Shown in pieces: positions 23,091 to 33,724 of a stretch of 64,000 nucleotides of DNA; within the stretch, counting starts at the first letter, position 1, and the number at the start of each line of letters is the position of its first letter. The translations under genes were made by a program, and so were the position numbers. The DNA comes from Mimachlamys varia (taxonomy: Eukaryota; Mollusca; Bivalvia; Pectinida; Pectinidae). The notes beneath the pieces were generated by a model. The model made no database searches. It saw nothing but the letters and a program-made list of their open reading frames with translations, and was not told where the DNA came from. The DNA lies in NCBI GenBank assembly GCA_947623455.1, contig OX392529.1, positions 5,518,001 to 5,582,000 on the forward strand, read 5' to 3'.

Positions 23091-23600
23091 ATGCAATGCT
23101 TATATCATGATTGTGTATGTTTCTTTATGCCCAGCAACTGTAAATATAGTTTTGGGGATATCAACTGTTTAAAAGTAATGACTCAGGAGTCAAGTGTGCA
23201 GGGGTGTGGAAAACCTTGGGATCAAATTTTAATCATGTTTGTCATCGTCTCTTTTTGCCCAGCAATTGCATATATAGTTTTGTGCTGGGGATCTCAACCA
23301 TTACAAAGTTATGACACAGGAGTCAAGTGTGCAAGGGCATTGTGCACCCTGGGGTAAAATCTAAAATCATGATTGTAATAATCTATTAAATGCTAGCAAT
23401 TGTATATATAGTTTGAGGAGGGGATCTCAACCGTTTAAAAGTAATGACTCAGGAGCCAAGTGTTCAAGGGTGTGGCAGACCCTGGGATTAAATTTAAAAT
23501 CATGATTGTGATGGTCTTTTTATGCCAAGCAATTGTATATAAAGTTGTTTTTTTGGAGGGGGTGGAGGGGGTTATCTCAACCGTTTCAACCATGGTGGAC
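23091..23600. repeat. Degenerate ~130-bp tandem repeat, four copies
   Basis: Copies anchored by ATCATG(A/T)TTGT at about 23104, 23232, 23366 and 23500 share GCAATTGTATATATAGTTT, GGGGATCTCAACC and ATGACTCAGGAGTCAAGTGT. Divergence shows it is old. Confidence 0.85.
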
Positions 23601-24480
23601 CCTAGGGTAAATCAGGAACTAATGATTACTACATGTATTCGAAATTTCTTGTCTTTTTAATAAGCGTTATCGAAATTTGACATTTTAAGTTGGCGATCTA
23701 TATACAGACCCACCAAATTGCCAAATTAAAGCCCTGCTAAAATTTTCCACTATACAGTATATGTTTAATATTATGGTCTTGTAATTATATTTAATCAAAG
23801 GGACAAATCTCAAAGGGCAGAAACATTAAATTAATTTGGAAGTACATATAAAATGAGGAATATAATTTATTATGCATTATGTGTATATGTCCCGTTTTAC
23901 AATAAGACCATATACAATGTATATATCTATGTGACATAATTATGGTCACGTGCATGGTTTAGATTTTAGAATGCCACTTTTATATTTACAATTAATGTAC
24001 ATCTGGACTTGCTATACTATTTGCAACAAAAATTAAATGTCACAATCAAATCACACGGAAGCGGTTTCTGATCTTAATAAACCGTTCCATTTAGTGTTGT
24101 TTTTACTGTCACCATATAATAATAAAAAAGTGTTCAATCACAATAACAAACATCAGAACAAATAAGCATTGTACAGACTGCTGACAAGTGTTGTATTTGT
24201 AGTCCGTGTTTACACCGAGATATATGATCTGTTATTTCGGCCACTCGTGGGTCACTGTACACTTTTCGATATTTACTATACTGTGGTGATACATTACCAC
24301 AAGTTGTGTATACGGTCGTTATATTTACCATCAATCCATCAAAGCAATCGGCCAGTGTCACTCGTCATGTCATCGGCTAATTTCCGGATATAGCTTGTTG
24401 GCATCAGAGTGACCTCCCCTTAATCATTGAAAAAGTTAAAGATGCATGCTCGGACCAGGGACGTTATATACGTATATATA
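23601..24480. other. Intergenic, no gene recognised
   Basis: AT-rich, several TATATA-containing tracts; short open frames near 24134-24393 lack support. Confidence 0.5.
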
Positions 24481-24483
24481 TAT

Positions 24484-24720
24484 GTCAAACCTCGATTAAT
24501 CGAACTTCGATGATTCGAATTTCTCGATGTGTCGAACTTTTGGCAAAGTCCCGATTTTTTTTCATTATATAATACCACGGAATTATATTATTATCTAAGT
24601 CCGTGATAACACTACTTATTTACTGTTATACTATTCATGAATCGAACTTCTATGAATCGAATTTTTCGCTGTATCGAAGTTTTAATCTGACCCACAGAGT
24701 TTGACAGCAATCTTATCCGT
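24484..24720. mobile_element. Possible pogo/Tigger-like remnant
   Basis: Begins GTCAAACCTCGATTAATCGA and continues with repeated TCGAACTTCGATGATTCGAA and AATCGAACTTCTATGAATCG (about 24640). The CAxACCTCGATxxxTCGAA style matches terminal repeats of Tc1/mariner-pogo elements. No transposase. Confidence 0.4.
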
Positions 24721-24885
24721 GATATTATTGAAAATAATTATTCCAGTGCAGTGAGCATACTCATTTATGGTTGGTTTGGTTATGCCTGAGATTTGTCTGT
24801 TTTATACCAGATTATTGCGTAACGTTATATCACGGATAAGTCCGTGCATGGTAATTATATCAGACTCAGGGACATATACGTCCCT

Positions 24886-25100
24886 GGGCCGTTTTCGTTT
24901 AAGCGGTTGAACCGTTCAGACCACAGTTGTTCGTTTATTTTATAAGGTCGGACCTGGTAATCTGATGCTGCTTTCAGGCGAGCCTTGAGGAAGCCTTGCA
25001 GGGCCTGAGTAAACATTTGCAGGTCCGCCAGGATTTCCACCCGAAAACGTTACATTTATAGGCGGACAAACCGGTTCTTCCGCATAAACGAAAACGGCCC
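24886..25100. mobile_element. 215-bp terminal-inverted-repeat element (MITE)
   Basis: Left end GGGCCGTTTTCGTTTAAGCG, right end complement GGGCCGTTTTCGTTTATGCG; the ~29-bp arms differ at four or so sites. Outside it a second inverted pair, ACATATACGTCCCTG (24872) and its complement (about 25116-25130), suggests insertion into another palindromic element. No clean target duplication seen. Confidence 0.75.
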
Positions 25101-25614
25101 ATTGGTTATATATATCAGGGACGTATATGTTTGATAATATTTGAAGTTTTTCTAATATTATGAAGTTTCAAATTATTTCATCATCTGAAGTGTTATAGGC
25201 CTAGTTACAGTTCGTTGCCGACCTTAGTCTTAATTATAGTCTGATGATGTTGGAGTATGTAGTTATTACAGCTGTATACTGCAGATGTTCAGTGTGCGAA
25301 CCCTCCCTCCTATGGCTAAATTTAAAGGAAGACCGCCCTCCAATGACAGCAATGACCAGCACGCGGGGTGACGTCAACCTAATGAATATGTAACGAAATG
25401 GTCCCCAAGCCGCCACGATCCTAAGACACGGATATTTTGCGTGTTTTTGGAGGAAATGGAGATTATTTCTGAGGAAGAAGGATACATTTGACTTGCATTT
25501 AGGAGGTTTCTAAAATAAAAATTATCCATCTTTCCAACGGTACCAAGCGTTTTTTCGTACCTCAACTAGAAATGTGATTTTTGATGCAAGAAAGGTAGGT
25601 GGGGTCTATTTTTC

Positions 25615-25786
25615 GATCTGGAAAGCTTTCCACCCTTTAGCTTTTATGACTACTGAGGGGGCATTTTTATCGAAAATTGATCTTTACCCCCCCCCCCCCC
25701 CCCAAATGTGTAAAATTACGCTAAACACCCTATTTTAGGTCCAAAACTAGCTGTAACAAATTCTCAGGTCCCTGTGCCTAATTCCC
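25615..25786. mobile_element. Partial copy of the 28695-28905 MITE
   Basis: Shares ATTTTTATCGAAAATTGATC, then TAGGTCCAAAACTAGCTGTA and ACAAATTCTCAGGTCCCTGT with the right half of the intact element; the left arm is missing. Contains a run of 18 C. Confidence 0.65.
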
Positions 25787-27150
25787 GTTACTCCAGTTCC
25801 CGCCCCTTATTCCCGAGCCCCCCCCCCCCCCCCCCCGTAAATAATCCAAATAAATATAATTGACAATGTATATTTCTATCTTTATTTAAGTATTATTTAG
25901 AAATATCTGTTAAAATTAAGAAAATATCTATTTCAATAAAGGGGACGTGGATGTGGCACAGTGGTTTAAGCCGCAGGTAGCTATTGTCAGTTGCACGAAA
26001 GAAGGGAAACAGCCAGATCAGATGCAATGCAACTTTTCGCTACCAAGTTTGCTGACAATTGCAACATGATCGAAATGCTGCATATGGCACTGACTTATGC
26101 GATAAACAAAAGATCAAGTGCCATATAAATGCTGAAAGTGTGCAAGACATAGGTTGACATATGCTCTGTGCTAGGTATGACTATATGTCACTCAGAACCA
26201 CTGTCTAGACTCCACTCTGACTGTTACTGCAGGGGTAATAAATAGTTCAGGTTTACCTCACCAGGGTCAAAGTTCATTGTGAGCGTCGGCTGTCAACTAT
26301 GATAAACCTTCACGTGGGTTTCACAACTAATGATTTTATCATTTTTGATTCCAGTATTTTCCAGTGTGGTCAAACATTACTAGCATGCTACATTACTGGA
26401 AATATAATATTGTTATAACATAAATACATTGGCAGTATATACGCTACACAATCGGTATACTGGAAAATAACATTCAGAATGGAGATTCACGTTGTTTGCG
26501 ATGATATATTCACGACAATATGTCGACGGAATCTGGAATTGAACTGCTTAAAGCTGGCAACAGACAATTACTGTACCACTCTGTACCAGTCTTCTATAAT
26601 GGCACATTCAGTTTTTTTGAGACCAATCTTGTACACGTTCATGTAATCCTCATACAAAGAACAAATTCCTGCTTGTTACCAATAGAATGTACTTGTTTAT
26701 GTACATGTATGGTAAGTAATATTGTGTGAATATATTACCATTTACGGGTACATGTAAAATAATATCAATATTATAACACGAAATGCTACCGATATGTTTT
26801 CGAAATAAAATCAATTTTATTTCTATATTTTAAGAAAACATTCTCAATAAACCTTAAAGTGCTGATATAAACCCACAAACATAGTGCATAATGACATTAT
26901 TAAATGACAACGTTTCAAAGTCGACAATCGAAAGTCACTGACAACACTAAAAAGTTTTCTTTGAAATATATTAATTACTCAGACTGGAGACATACAAATA
27001 CCAATCGCATAAATTACACTGTGGCATTGTGATCACCTCGCAGGCCTGCATTGTTTTCGTAAAAGTAGTCTGTTTACAAAAACATATATTTCTTTTCAAA
27101 ATTCGTTGGTGGTTTCCATTGACATTTTCTAAGTAAAATGTTATTAAAAC
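25787..27150. other. Intergenic, no gene recognised
   Basis: A C18 tract at about 25819-25836. GATGTGGCACAGTGGTTTAA at 25950 resembles a tRNA A box but no B box follows, so I do not call a SINE. Frames at 26520-26729 and 26971-27168 have no family resemblance. Confidence 0.5.
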
Positions 27151-27199
27151 ATTAGAGAGGTTAAGCAACCTTACGTGTACGTGTACTTGTACATGTAGA

Positions 27200-28694
27200 A
27201 GGGGAATCCCCGGAATTTATTGTGTATGACGTCACCGATCTATGCCGTCTCGCATTTGCTACACGTAGCATCAACTTGTAGCGCGGCGATTACAAGTAAG
27301 TACAAACATGTAGACAATTGTTGTTAAATGACTATTTTTCTCAATGGCAGTTTAATGTGATGATGTTTTTGAGTAAATTTACTTTCTTATAGTATGAAAC
27401 TTAATTTTGATTTCGTAACAAATATCGAGAAATCGAGCGATGAAAGTAGAGACAAACCGCAGTGAATTTTGCAACATTTTAGTATTCTGTAATATTTACG
27501 GTATGTAAGATCTGTCAGCTTTCTGCATACAGATCAAGATATTTAACCATATAGGCCTACATGTGTAGCTGTTATGAATCTGTTTAAATGTAATATAGGC
27601 CTAATATAAAGTTCACCGTACTGTATGGTCGGGTATTACGTTATCGACGAGATGGGGTTTCCGACGCCTTTGCCATTTTGTAAATATCTCGTAAACTCTC
27701 GCGTGATTTCTTACCAGGTGTCGTCTGCCTAATGCCCACACAACAAGAAACGTTTTGATTAAGAAGAGTAGAATTTGCGTTTCAAACGGGTAATTTAATC
27801 ACAGGTTGAATATATACTCACGTAAAATCAAGTATTTACTAAAGCCCATTTTAAATACACCTTTAAAACCTTACCTGCAGCGTTCTGAGCCTCAGTCAAA
27901 TTTGCAACGCTTAGTGAACATTGTGCCAGATGTCCCGAGTCTGATTATGTCATTTTTAGCGACATATTACAACCAGGCAAAATTAATTTTGCAATTCAAG
28001 TAACGCGAAATTTTTGTTGTGTTATAAATAAAACGCCATGAAAGAGCATATTTCAGATTTTATTTTCTCATAAAAAATGGAAAATAATGTTGTTGTTTTT
28101 TTTTACATCAGACCCTCTGAAGTGCTATAGTATACAATTTCCATAAAAAGAATGTAATGGTAGGCAATGCGGTGTTTTAAACAGAGAATTATACAAAAAA
28201 ATGTTGACTTATGCAAGTTCTGATGTCACTTCCGTTGAAAAAATATCAAAACGTATTATTTAAATCAAAACGTGAATTTTCTGAAAGATGATAATTTAAA
28301 ACTCAAATGTTGGTTCTTGGAAATGTTTTCTTGTTACAAAATTCGACTGGTGTGGTCTCCAATGCTTTTGAAACGCTAGGGAGCACTACCGTCGAAAACA
28401 CCATATAGTGTCATGGCGGTCGCCATGACGAGTAGGCCTAGCAGTAGGAAAGTGTCGATATTATAATGAGGAAATAACGAATTGACACAGAAATAATTGT
28501 ACAGCTAAGTTCAAAGATAGACTATTGCATAAATGATATTGGGATATTTTATTCACAGTTATTTCGTGTGCTATCTGCGATAATTGATTACCCCGTCGAA
28601 AACCGGATGTTCAAGGGTATATAACTGTAAGGCCTACTGTACCGTGACGAACATATTTTTTAATATCGTGATGTAACATTTCAATGTCTATTTC
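27200..28694. other. Harbinger left non-coding part
   Basis: AT-rich sequence between the left terminus and the MITE; no gene seen. The frame 27806-28003 (+) has no recognisable features. Confidence 0.5.
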
Positions 28695-28905
28695 CACAGG
28701 GACCTGAGAATTTGTTAAAGCTAGATTTTGACCTAAACCAATGTGTTTAGCCTAATTTACTTTTGGATAAAAATGCCCCCCTCAATGGTAAAAAAAGCTA
28801 CCATTTTTATCGAAAATTGATCTAAACCCCCCAAAAATGTCAAATTAGGCTAAACACATTAGTTTAGGTCCAAATCTAGCTGTAACAAATTCTCATGTCC
28901 CTGTG
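28695..28905. mobile_element. 211-bp hAT-type MITE with 8-bp target duplication
   Basis: Arms of ~65 bp: CACAGGGACCTGAGAATTTG and AATGTGTTTAGCCTAATTT on the left, complementary ATTAGGCTAAACACATTAG and CAAATTCTCATGTCCCTGTG on the right. Exact direct repeat TCTATTTC at 28687-28694 and 28906-28913. CAGGGA ends with an 8-bp duplication fit hAT. Nested inside the Harbinger element. Confidence 0.9.
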
Positions 28906-29107
28906 TCTATTTCGTCTGTACCACAAGTACTTCAGACTTGTATCTGGTTTTTAAATCTGAGTGTTAAATAAACCAGATACAAGTGCCTATGTCTGTACTG
29001 AATGCGTATCTATATTAATACATTTTACGCCATATATTTAAATAATGGATTTTGATATTATTATATCCCTGCCCTATTTTAATAGTTCTCCTTTAAACAT
29101 TACCAGC

Positions 29108-30117
29108 ATGGCATCAAGAAATCACAGGTTTATTTTAGAGAAAAGGACGATATCCTGATGTTAAGAGAAGTGGTCGCGAAGAACCCGTTTCAGAATAAAC
29201 TAAAATGGGGAGCCATTGCAACTATCCTACCACTTGATGTGGATGTCAGACGTGTTAGAGAGAGGACGGGCTTATTGATCAGCCAGTTTAAGAAGAAGGA
29301 GGGGGATAATCTTGCGTTGTAAGTAAATTTATACATGCACAGATTTTGAAATAAACAAAAAATGAGATTATCAGTAGGGTCCTAATAAAGTGAAAAAAAA
29401 TAATTAAGCTATTCTGTATCATATTTTTTGCAACTTGGCCCTGAAAGCATGATACTGTGATTATCCTATAACATATCCCACACAATGTACGTTTTCGGAG
29501 AAGCAATAGGTCCTAGGACTGTATACATTGGACTCGCGATAATCCGGACACCGATAATGCGGAAAACTCACAAACCAAATTGCGGTACCTTCATTTGTTA
29601 CTCACTGGTCAGGAAATTCGAATTCCAATCCCTGACCTTTATTTTGGCAACGGAATTCAGTTCACATTAATTAAGTTCTCGCAACAATCCGGACAATTTT
29701 TACCCTTGCAATGTTAATAATTTCAGTGTTTGTTTAATTATCACGTATTACATCATAACATGTCAAGTTAAACAACTGCAATATATGCTATGAAATTGTG
29801 TAAACATGTACGTATTTTTGTGTAGGTCTGGTATAGAGGAAGGTTGCCCGATGAAACATGGTTTCTATTTTTTTTCAGATGGCGATGAACCAGTGCCATC
29901 CAAACGTTCCAACAACACTATCGGATATTTAAGGGAACAAAATGAAATAGATAAGTCAATAAGAGAGCAAGAATTATCTCTCCGACGTGAGGAGCTTCGC
30001 ATTGCAAAAGAGAGGTTTGACTTCGAAAAAGTGGAACGAGAGCAAAAGATGGAGATGGACAAAGAACAAAATGCCCTAATGCTTAAGATGATGGCCGAAC
30101 TCATCAAGAAAAAATAA
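29108..30117 (+). pseudogene. Harbinger accessory Myb/SANT-like protein, 2 exons, frameshifted start
   Basis: Exon a (to 29318) reads QVYFREKDDILMLREVVAKN, then PFQNKLKWGAIATIL..DVDVRRVRERTGLLISQFKKKEGDNLA: the trihelix/SANT-like pattern of Harbinger Myb proteins, which bind DNA and help transposase enter the nucleus (family knowledge). Donor GTAAGT, acceptor GTGTAG. Exon b (29826-30117) gives SGIEEGCP, SKRSNNT and a charged coiled coil EQELSLRREELRIAKERFDF, ending IKKK-stop. The ATG at 29108 (MASRN) is one base out of frame with the domain, so a 1-nt loss near 29120 or another start must be assumed. Confidence 0.8.
29500..29700. mobile_element. Possible pogo-like remnant in the Myb intron
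   Basis: TTGGACTCGCGATAATCCGG then ACACCGATAATGCGGAAA, with CAACAATCCGGACAA at about 29681 on the other side. The style matches pogo/Tigger ends; no coding part. Confidence 0.35.
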
Positions 30118-30442
30118 AAGAAGTGTTGCAATTTTTATTTCATTTTATTGATATCAATATGTGAGAGCAGAATTATTTCTCAAATTCACTGCCCATTGTA
30201 TCTGACTTTTATAAAAATATGCAGTTCATAGTTTAAGCCACAGAAATATCAAATAAGTCAGATATTTTTTAAAACATTAGAATATACATTTCTTAAGTGT
30301 TCACTTTTGTAGCTGCTGTTAATATTTCCGTTACTAGTAACGCTCTGTGGAATTAAAACCATTTTAAACAAGTAACATTTTATGCCTGAAAGGGGCACAT
30401 TTTCAGACATATCTAGCACGTAAGTTATAACACAAGTTAGAC

Positions 30443-31477
30443 CTAGCCCGGGATGTATTCGTGAAGTGAAGGTGGGTCAAGGTCAAAGGTTTGTCCAGTC
30501 TGACTCCCGTAAATGCACGTGTGGCAGTTAGTGAGAAGAGATGCAACTATGTAATATTTACCGACAGGTTGCAAGTAGAGTTTCAAGTTTTTCTTAAAAT
30601 CCACAAATGCGAATAGAGACAAGACTTTTCCAAATGTCCACTCCAAACATGTGCGTACGACCGACATCCTCTTGTTGAATCTCTCTTGGTTTGCACTTAT
30701 TACACCTCCTCTAAATGGAGTAATAATGTATACCGACAGAGGATAGGCGGGGTCCCCATACACAGCGTACGTGTCTCCATTTGGTGCCGTCATATGTTCT
30801 CTCATTTTTTTTCCTCTAGATGACTTTCTCTCAACATCCCAGCGTCGTGCCGTCGACCCTCAATTGGTCCAAACAGATTAACTATCAATCCATTTGGTGC
30901 TACTATACTTTGAAATTTCAGACTGTGAGTTATCTTATGGCCATTGAACACAACGTTCTGATTCTCGGCTGGGCGACATATTGGTCGAACAGTTCCATCG
31001 ATAAAACCCCAACAATTGTCTAAAGGCGCACCGTGGTTCCTGACGGCCGCGGAAAATTCATCAAGATGACGAAAAGAAAGCCAAGAGTGGTCCATACCAT
31101 GTAATAAATGGCTGTGTTTCTCGTATATGAAATCTAGCATTTCATTCACGATGTAGGAAATTTCTACATTGGTCCTTCCAAAAACAATATGAAGATCTTC
31201 CAGTCTGCTTGGGTATGCTAAACGACGCAATAATACGCATAGACCCTCTAAACCGGTACAAACTGTCATTCTTACATTTCACTTTCTCATGAATCTGGAG
31301 TGCATGACAAAGGATTCTTAAATCATCCTTTTCGAATCGAAAGAGATTCCTGCACTGGTCATTCGAGCGCCCTTCATAATCCAATCGTGGAACATATGCA
31401 GAACCTTCTTTGCATAAGGATAAAAGAAGCAAATCCTCGTCACCCGAAAGAAGTGCCAGACGATTGTTTGCCGCCAT
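30443..31477 (-). pseudogene. PIF/Harbinger DDE transposase (HARBI1-like), two frameshifts
   Basis: Three collinear segments. 31477-31265: MAANNRLALLSGDEDLLLLS to ALQIHEKVKCKN. 31269-30802: TVCTGLEGLCVLLRRLAYPS, then WGFIDGTVRPICRP and GPIEGRRHDAGMLRESH. 30805-30443: MREHMTAPNGDTYAVYGDPA, then RTCLEWTFGKV and a stop. The catalytic triad is visible: D in FIDGT, D in GDPAYP, E in EWTFGK. Frameshifts lie near 31265 and in an A8 run near 30805-30812. Otherwise full length (~345 aa) for the family, so the copy is young or the indels are sequence errors. Confidence 0.92.
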
Positions 31478-31687
31478 TATGAGGATATAGATTGCATGGA
31501 AATGGAAATTTCATTTGTCCAGATCAAAGCAAAATAACCAATCAGATGGTCCGTACCATACATGCCTACACGTACACGTACGCGACGTAAAACGTCGTTT
31601 TTTACGAAATGTCTAATCACGTCAACGTGTACGTGTAGGCTACACGTACACGTAGACGTACACGTATAGTTGCTTAACCTCTCTAAT

Positions 31688-32075
31688 ATCATTACGTGAT
31701 TTGATGAAATTTTCACCGTTATCCCGTATTGAGGATATAAAGCTCAATAAACAATCGCATGCAAGGCTTCATCGGGACGAACAAGGAGTTGAACATCAGG
31801 TTTTATTATGTCAACAAGTTGTTTGAGTTTATTTTACTGCAAGCTTGCTTTAAAATTTGTTTTCCATATAGATCGATGCATATATTCACATCTTCAGTAT
31901 CCACACCTGTCTTAAAATTGTGTCAAACGGCCAATGCAGGTAGAAAATACATAACATCGGGGTTTCCTTGAGACAGTGCAATGTATTTTCTCTGTGGTCG
32001 GATATCAGGAAAATTCCAGGGTTTTGCGATTCTATCCAAATCCGTTTGCAAAGCATCCAAAAAACAAAATCGTAA
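31688..32075. other. Intergenic, no gene recognised
   Basis: Short AT-rich spacer between the Harbinger element and the integrase-like relic. Confidence 0.5.
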
Positions 32076-32462
32076 TCACTCTTTTATAACTGGGTTTTCA
32101 ATATCAAACATTCCGCAATCCCTGATATCTTTGAAGAGATTTATCCACCAATGAACATCCAGCTTCCGAAGTGTCCCCCAAAACGCCTCCATCCATTGGT
32201 TGTATGTGCTCGTTCCATACATGATGCCCACTATAGAGTCAGTTGAAGTATATCTAAAAAATGGCTGCAAAAACTTCAAACTGCTGTTTTCTGTTCCGAG
32301 ATCTGCGCTTAAAACTCGTGGAGCACATTGTACATGCATTACACAATCCAGATAGTATTTAGTTGATGCAACTTCCTGCCACATGATTTTACGACTACCC
32401 GATGTATCGATGTATCCATGAATACAGAATCCGAATGGTTTTAATTTATCGTAACCGTCCAC
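32076..32462 (-). pseudogene. Integrase-like (rve-type) transposase fragment
   Basis: Reads MDGYDKLKPFGFCIHGYIDT, SGSRKIMWQEVASTKYYLD, RVLSADLGTENSSLK, then YGTSTYNQWMEAFWGTLRKL. The pattern D..(H/G)G.ID..SRKI.W, S/DLGTEN and N.R/W.E.FW..LR is that of the integrase core found in eukaryotic DNA transposons and transposon-derived proteins: first D in YID, second in DLGTEN, Glu in WMEAFW. N-terminal part absent, so a fragment. I do not assign a superfamily. Confidence 0.75.
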
Positions 32463-32580
32463 GTGTCATATATAAGTAGGCCCTTTTGTCGTATACACTC
32501 TTCGTTTTGACCTATGTGCGTTTTTCTTTCTTTCGTTGCATACTCCAAATCCTCAAATTTCAACTGAATGGTATCAAAAA

Positions 32581-32830
32581 AGGACTATTTGGTCTGTATC
32601 CTCGCCAATAAGAACTGTATGGTATAAAGAAGGACTATTTGGTCTGTATCCTCGCCAATAAGAACTGTATGGTATAAAGAAGGACTATTTGGTCTGTATC
32701 CTCGCCAATAAGAACTGTATGGTATAAAGAAGGACTATTTGGTCTGTATCCTCGCCAATAAGAACTGTATGGTATAAAGAAGGACTATTTGGTCTGTATC
32801 CTCGCCAATAAGAACTGTATGGTATAAAGA
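32581..32830. repeat. Perfect 5 x 50-bp tandem repeat
   Basis: Five consecutive units AGGACTATTTGGTCTGTATC then CTCGCCAATAAGAACTGTAT and GGTATAAAGA without a single difference, flanked on the left by an imperfect half unit (GGTATCAAAAAAGGACTATTT). Confidence 0.98.
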
Positions 32831-32834
32831 AGCC

Positions 32835-33300
32835 AATGTTACAGCGGACAATGCGGACGTCGGCGATTCTCTCTGCATGAAGAATTCGACATCTGACGAA
32901 GGTTGAGAGGAGGTTGATAAAGGCTTGCTATTTTGCAGTGTTTGTCATGAAATGCTTTTTCTTCGTTTTTAATGGCGTGTCATGCGAGAACACAACATCG
33001 GTGACTACGACTCCGCTTGTTCTTCGTTGGTGTGTTGCACCCTTTGTGGATCGCCTACGTCATGTCCATCAAATACAATGACAGGTTTGGCATATTTCCT
33101 AGACATGTAGCTGACAAACGATCTGCAAATTGTGGCAATGTTACTCCTCGTGACCTTAAAATCCTGTACAAGAGCGATCCACCATCCAGAATATAACGGA
33201 CGTTTGTATCAGCAACAATCGAGGGAACAGAATGGTCTCCAAGCGCCAAAATAGCGTCTACAAGAGAAGATTGACGAGCTTCATGTATCGCCCCACTCAT
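32835..33300 (-). pseudogene. Transposon-associated ORF with ILDGGSLL motif, broken
   Basis: From 33300: SGAIHEARQSSLVDAIL, DTNVRYILDGGSLLYRI. After a frameshift: FVSYMSRKYAKPVIVFDGHD then VGDPQRVQHTNEEQAES-stop. After another shift: VVTDVVFSHDTPLKTKKKHF, stop, QAFINLLSTFVRCRILHAER, then ADVRIVR. (Y/M)DGGSLL..(P/R)RG, VVFDGYD and KKEQF..N..K.QFI...S recur in uncharacterised invertebrate ORFs that I remember as multi-copy. At least three lesions. Function unknown; the DG/DGxD/DADV acid pattern is nuclease-like only by inference. Confidence 0.6.
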
Positions 33301-33724
33301 GTCCAGTATTAGTCCGAAGGGTTCTGACTCTCTGACCCGCTAAATATTTGGACGACAGGCGGGTGCGAGAGTCAAAATTCCTACTTAGTTAAAAAGTGGA
33401 AATTAAATTAAGTATCAATGGAAAGGACAGATATTTTTCTACTAACCTACACATTAAATCAAGTCACAGGAGGTCGTAAACCAACTGTTGTCATCCATTT
33501 GAAAAGCTTCTGTGTGTTGACTACCCTCGGGGCCAAAAAACCACGTTCCCCTATTAGGATTTTTTCTGTTGCAATTAGTTCGAGGTTAGCCCCCTTTCTT
33601 GGCTAAGTTGACTGGCCTAACATGAATATATTTCATACTATGATTCAGCTTTTAACTTTTGATAGGAAACATACTTAGCTTATACATGCGTTCAACCTGT
33701 TACCATAGTGTTAATATTGCAATA

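Larger units (their letters stand above)
27151..31687. mobile_element. PIF/Harbinger-type DNA transposon, ~4.5 kb, both genes present
   Basis: Inverted termini ATTAGAGAGGTTAAGCAAC at 27151-27169 and its complement at 31669-31687, followed inward by TACGTGTACGT-type repeats on both sides. Inside are a Myb/SANT-like gene (+, 29108-30117) and a DDE transposase (-, 30443-31477), convergent as in Harbinger elements. The flank is palindromic (ATTA...TAAT), so the target duplication could be TA or AT and exact ends are unclear. The left 1.9 kb carries a separate MITE. Confidence 0.88.

Noticed and set aside
25950..26160. tRNA-derived SINE head at GATGTGGCACAGTGG
   Set aside because: Only an A-box-like string; no B box and no second copy in the window.
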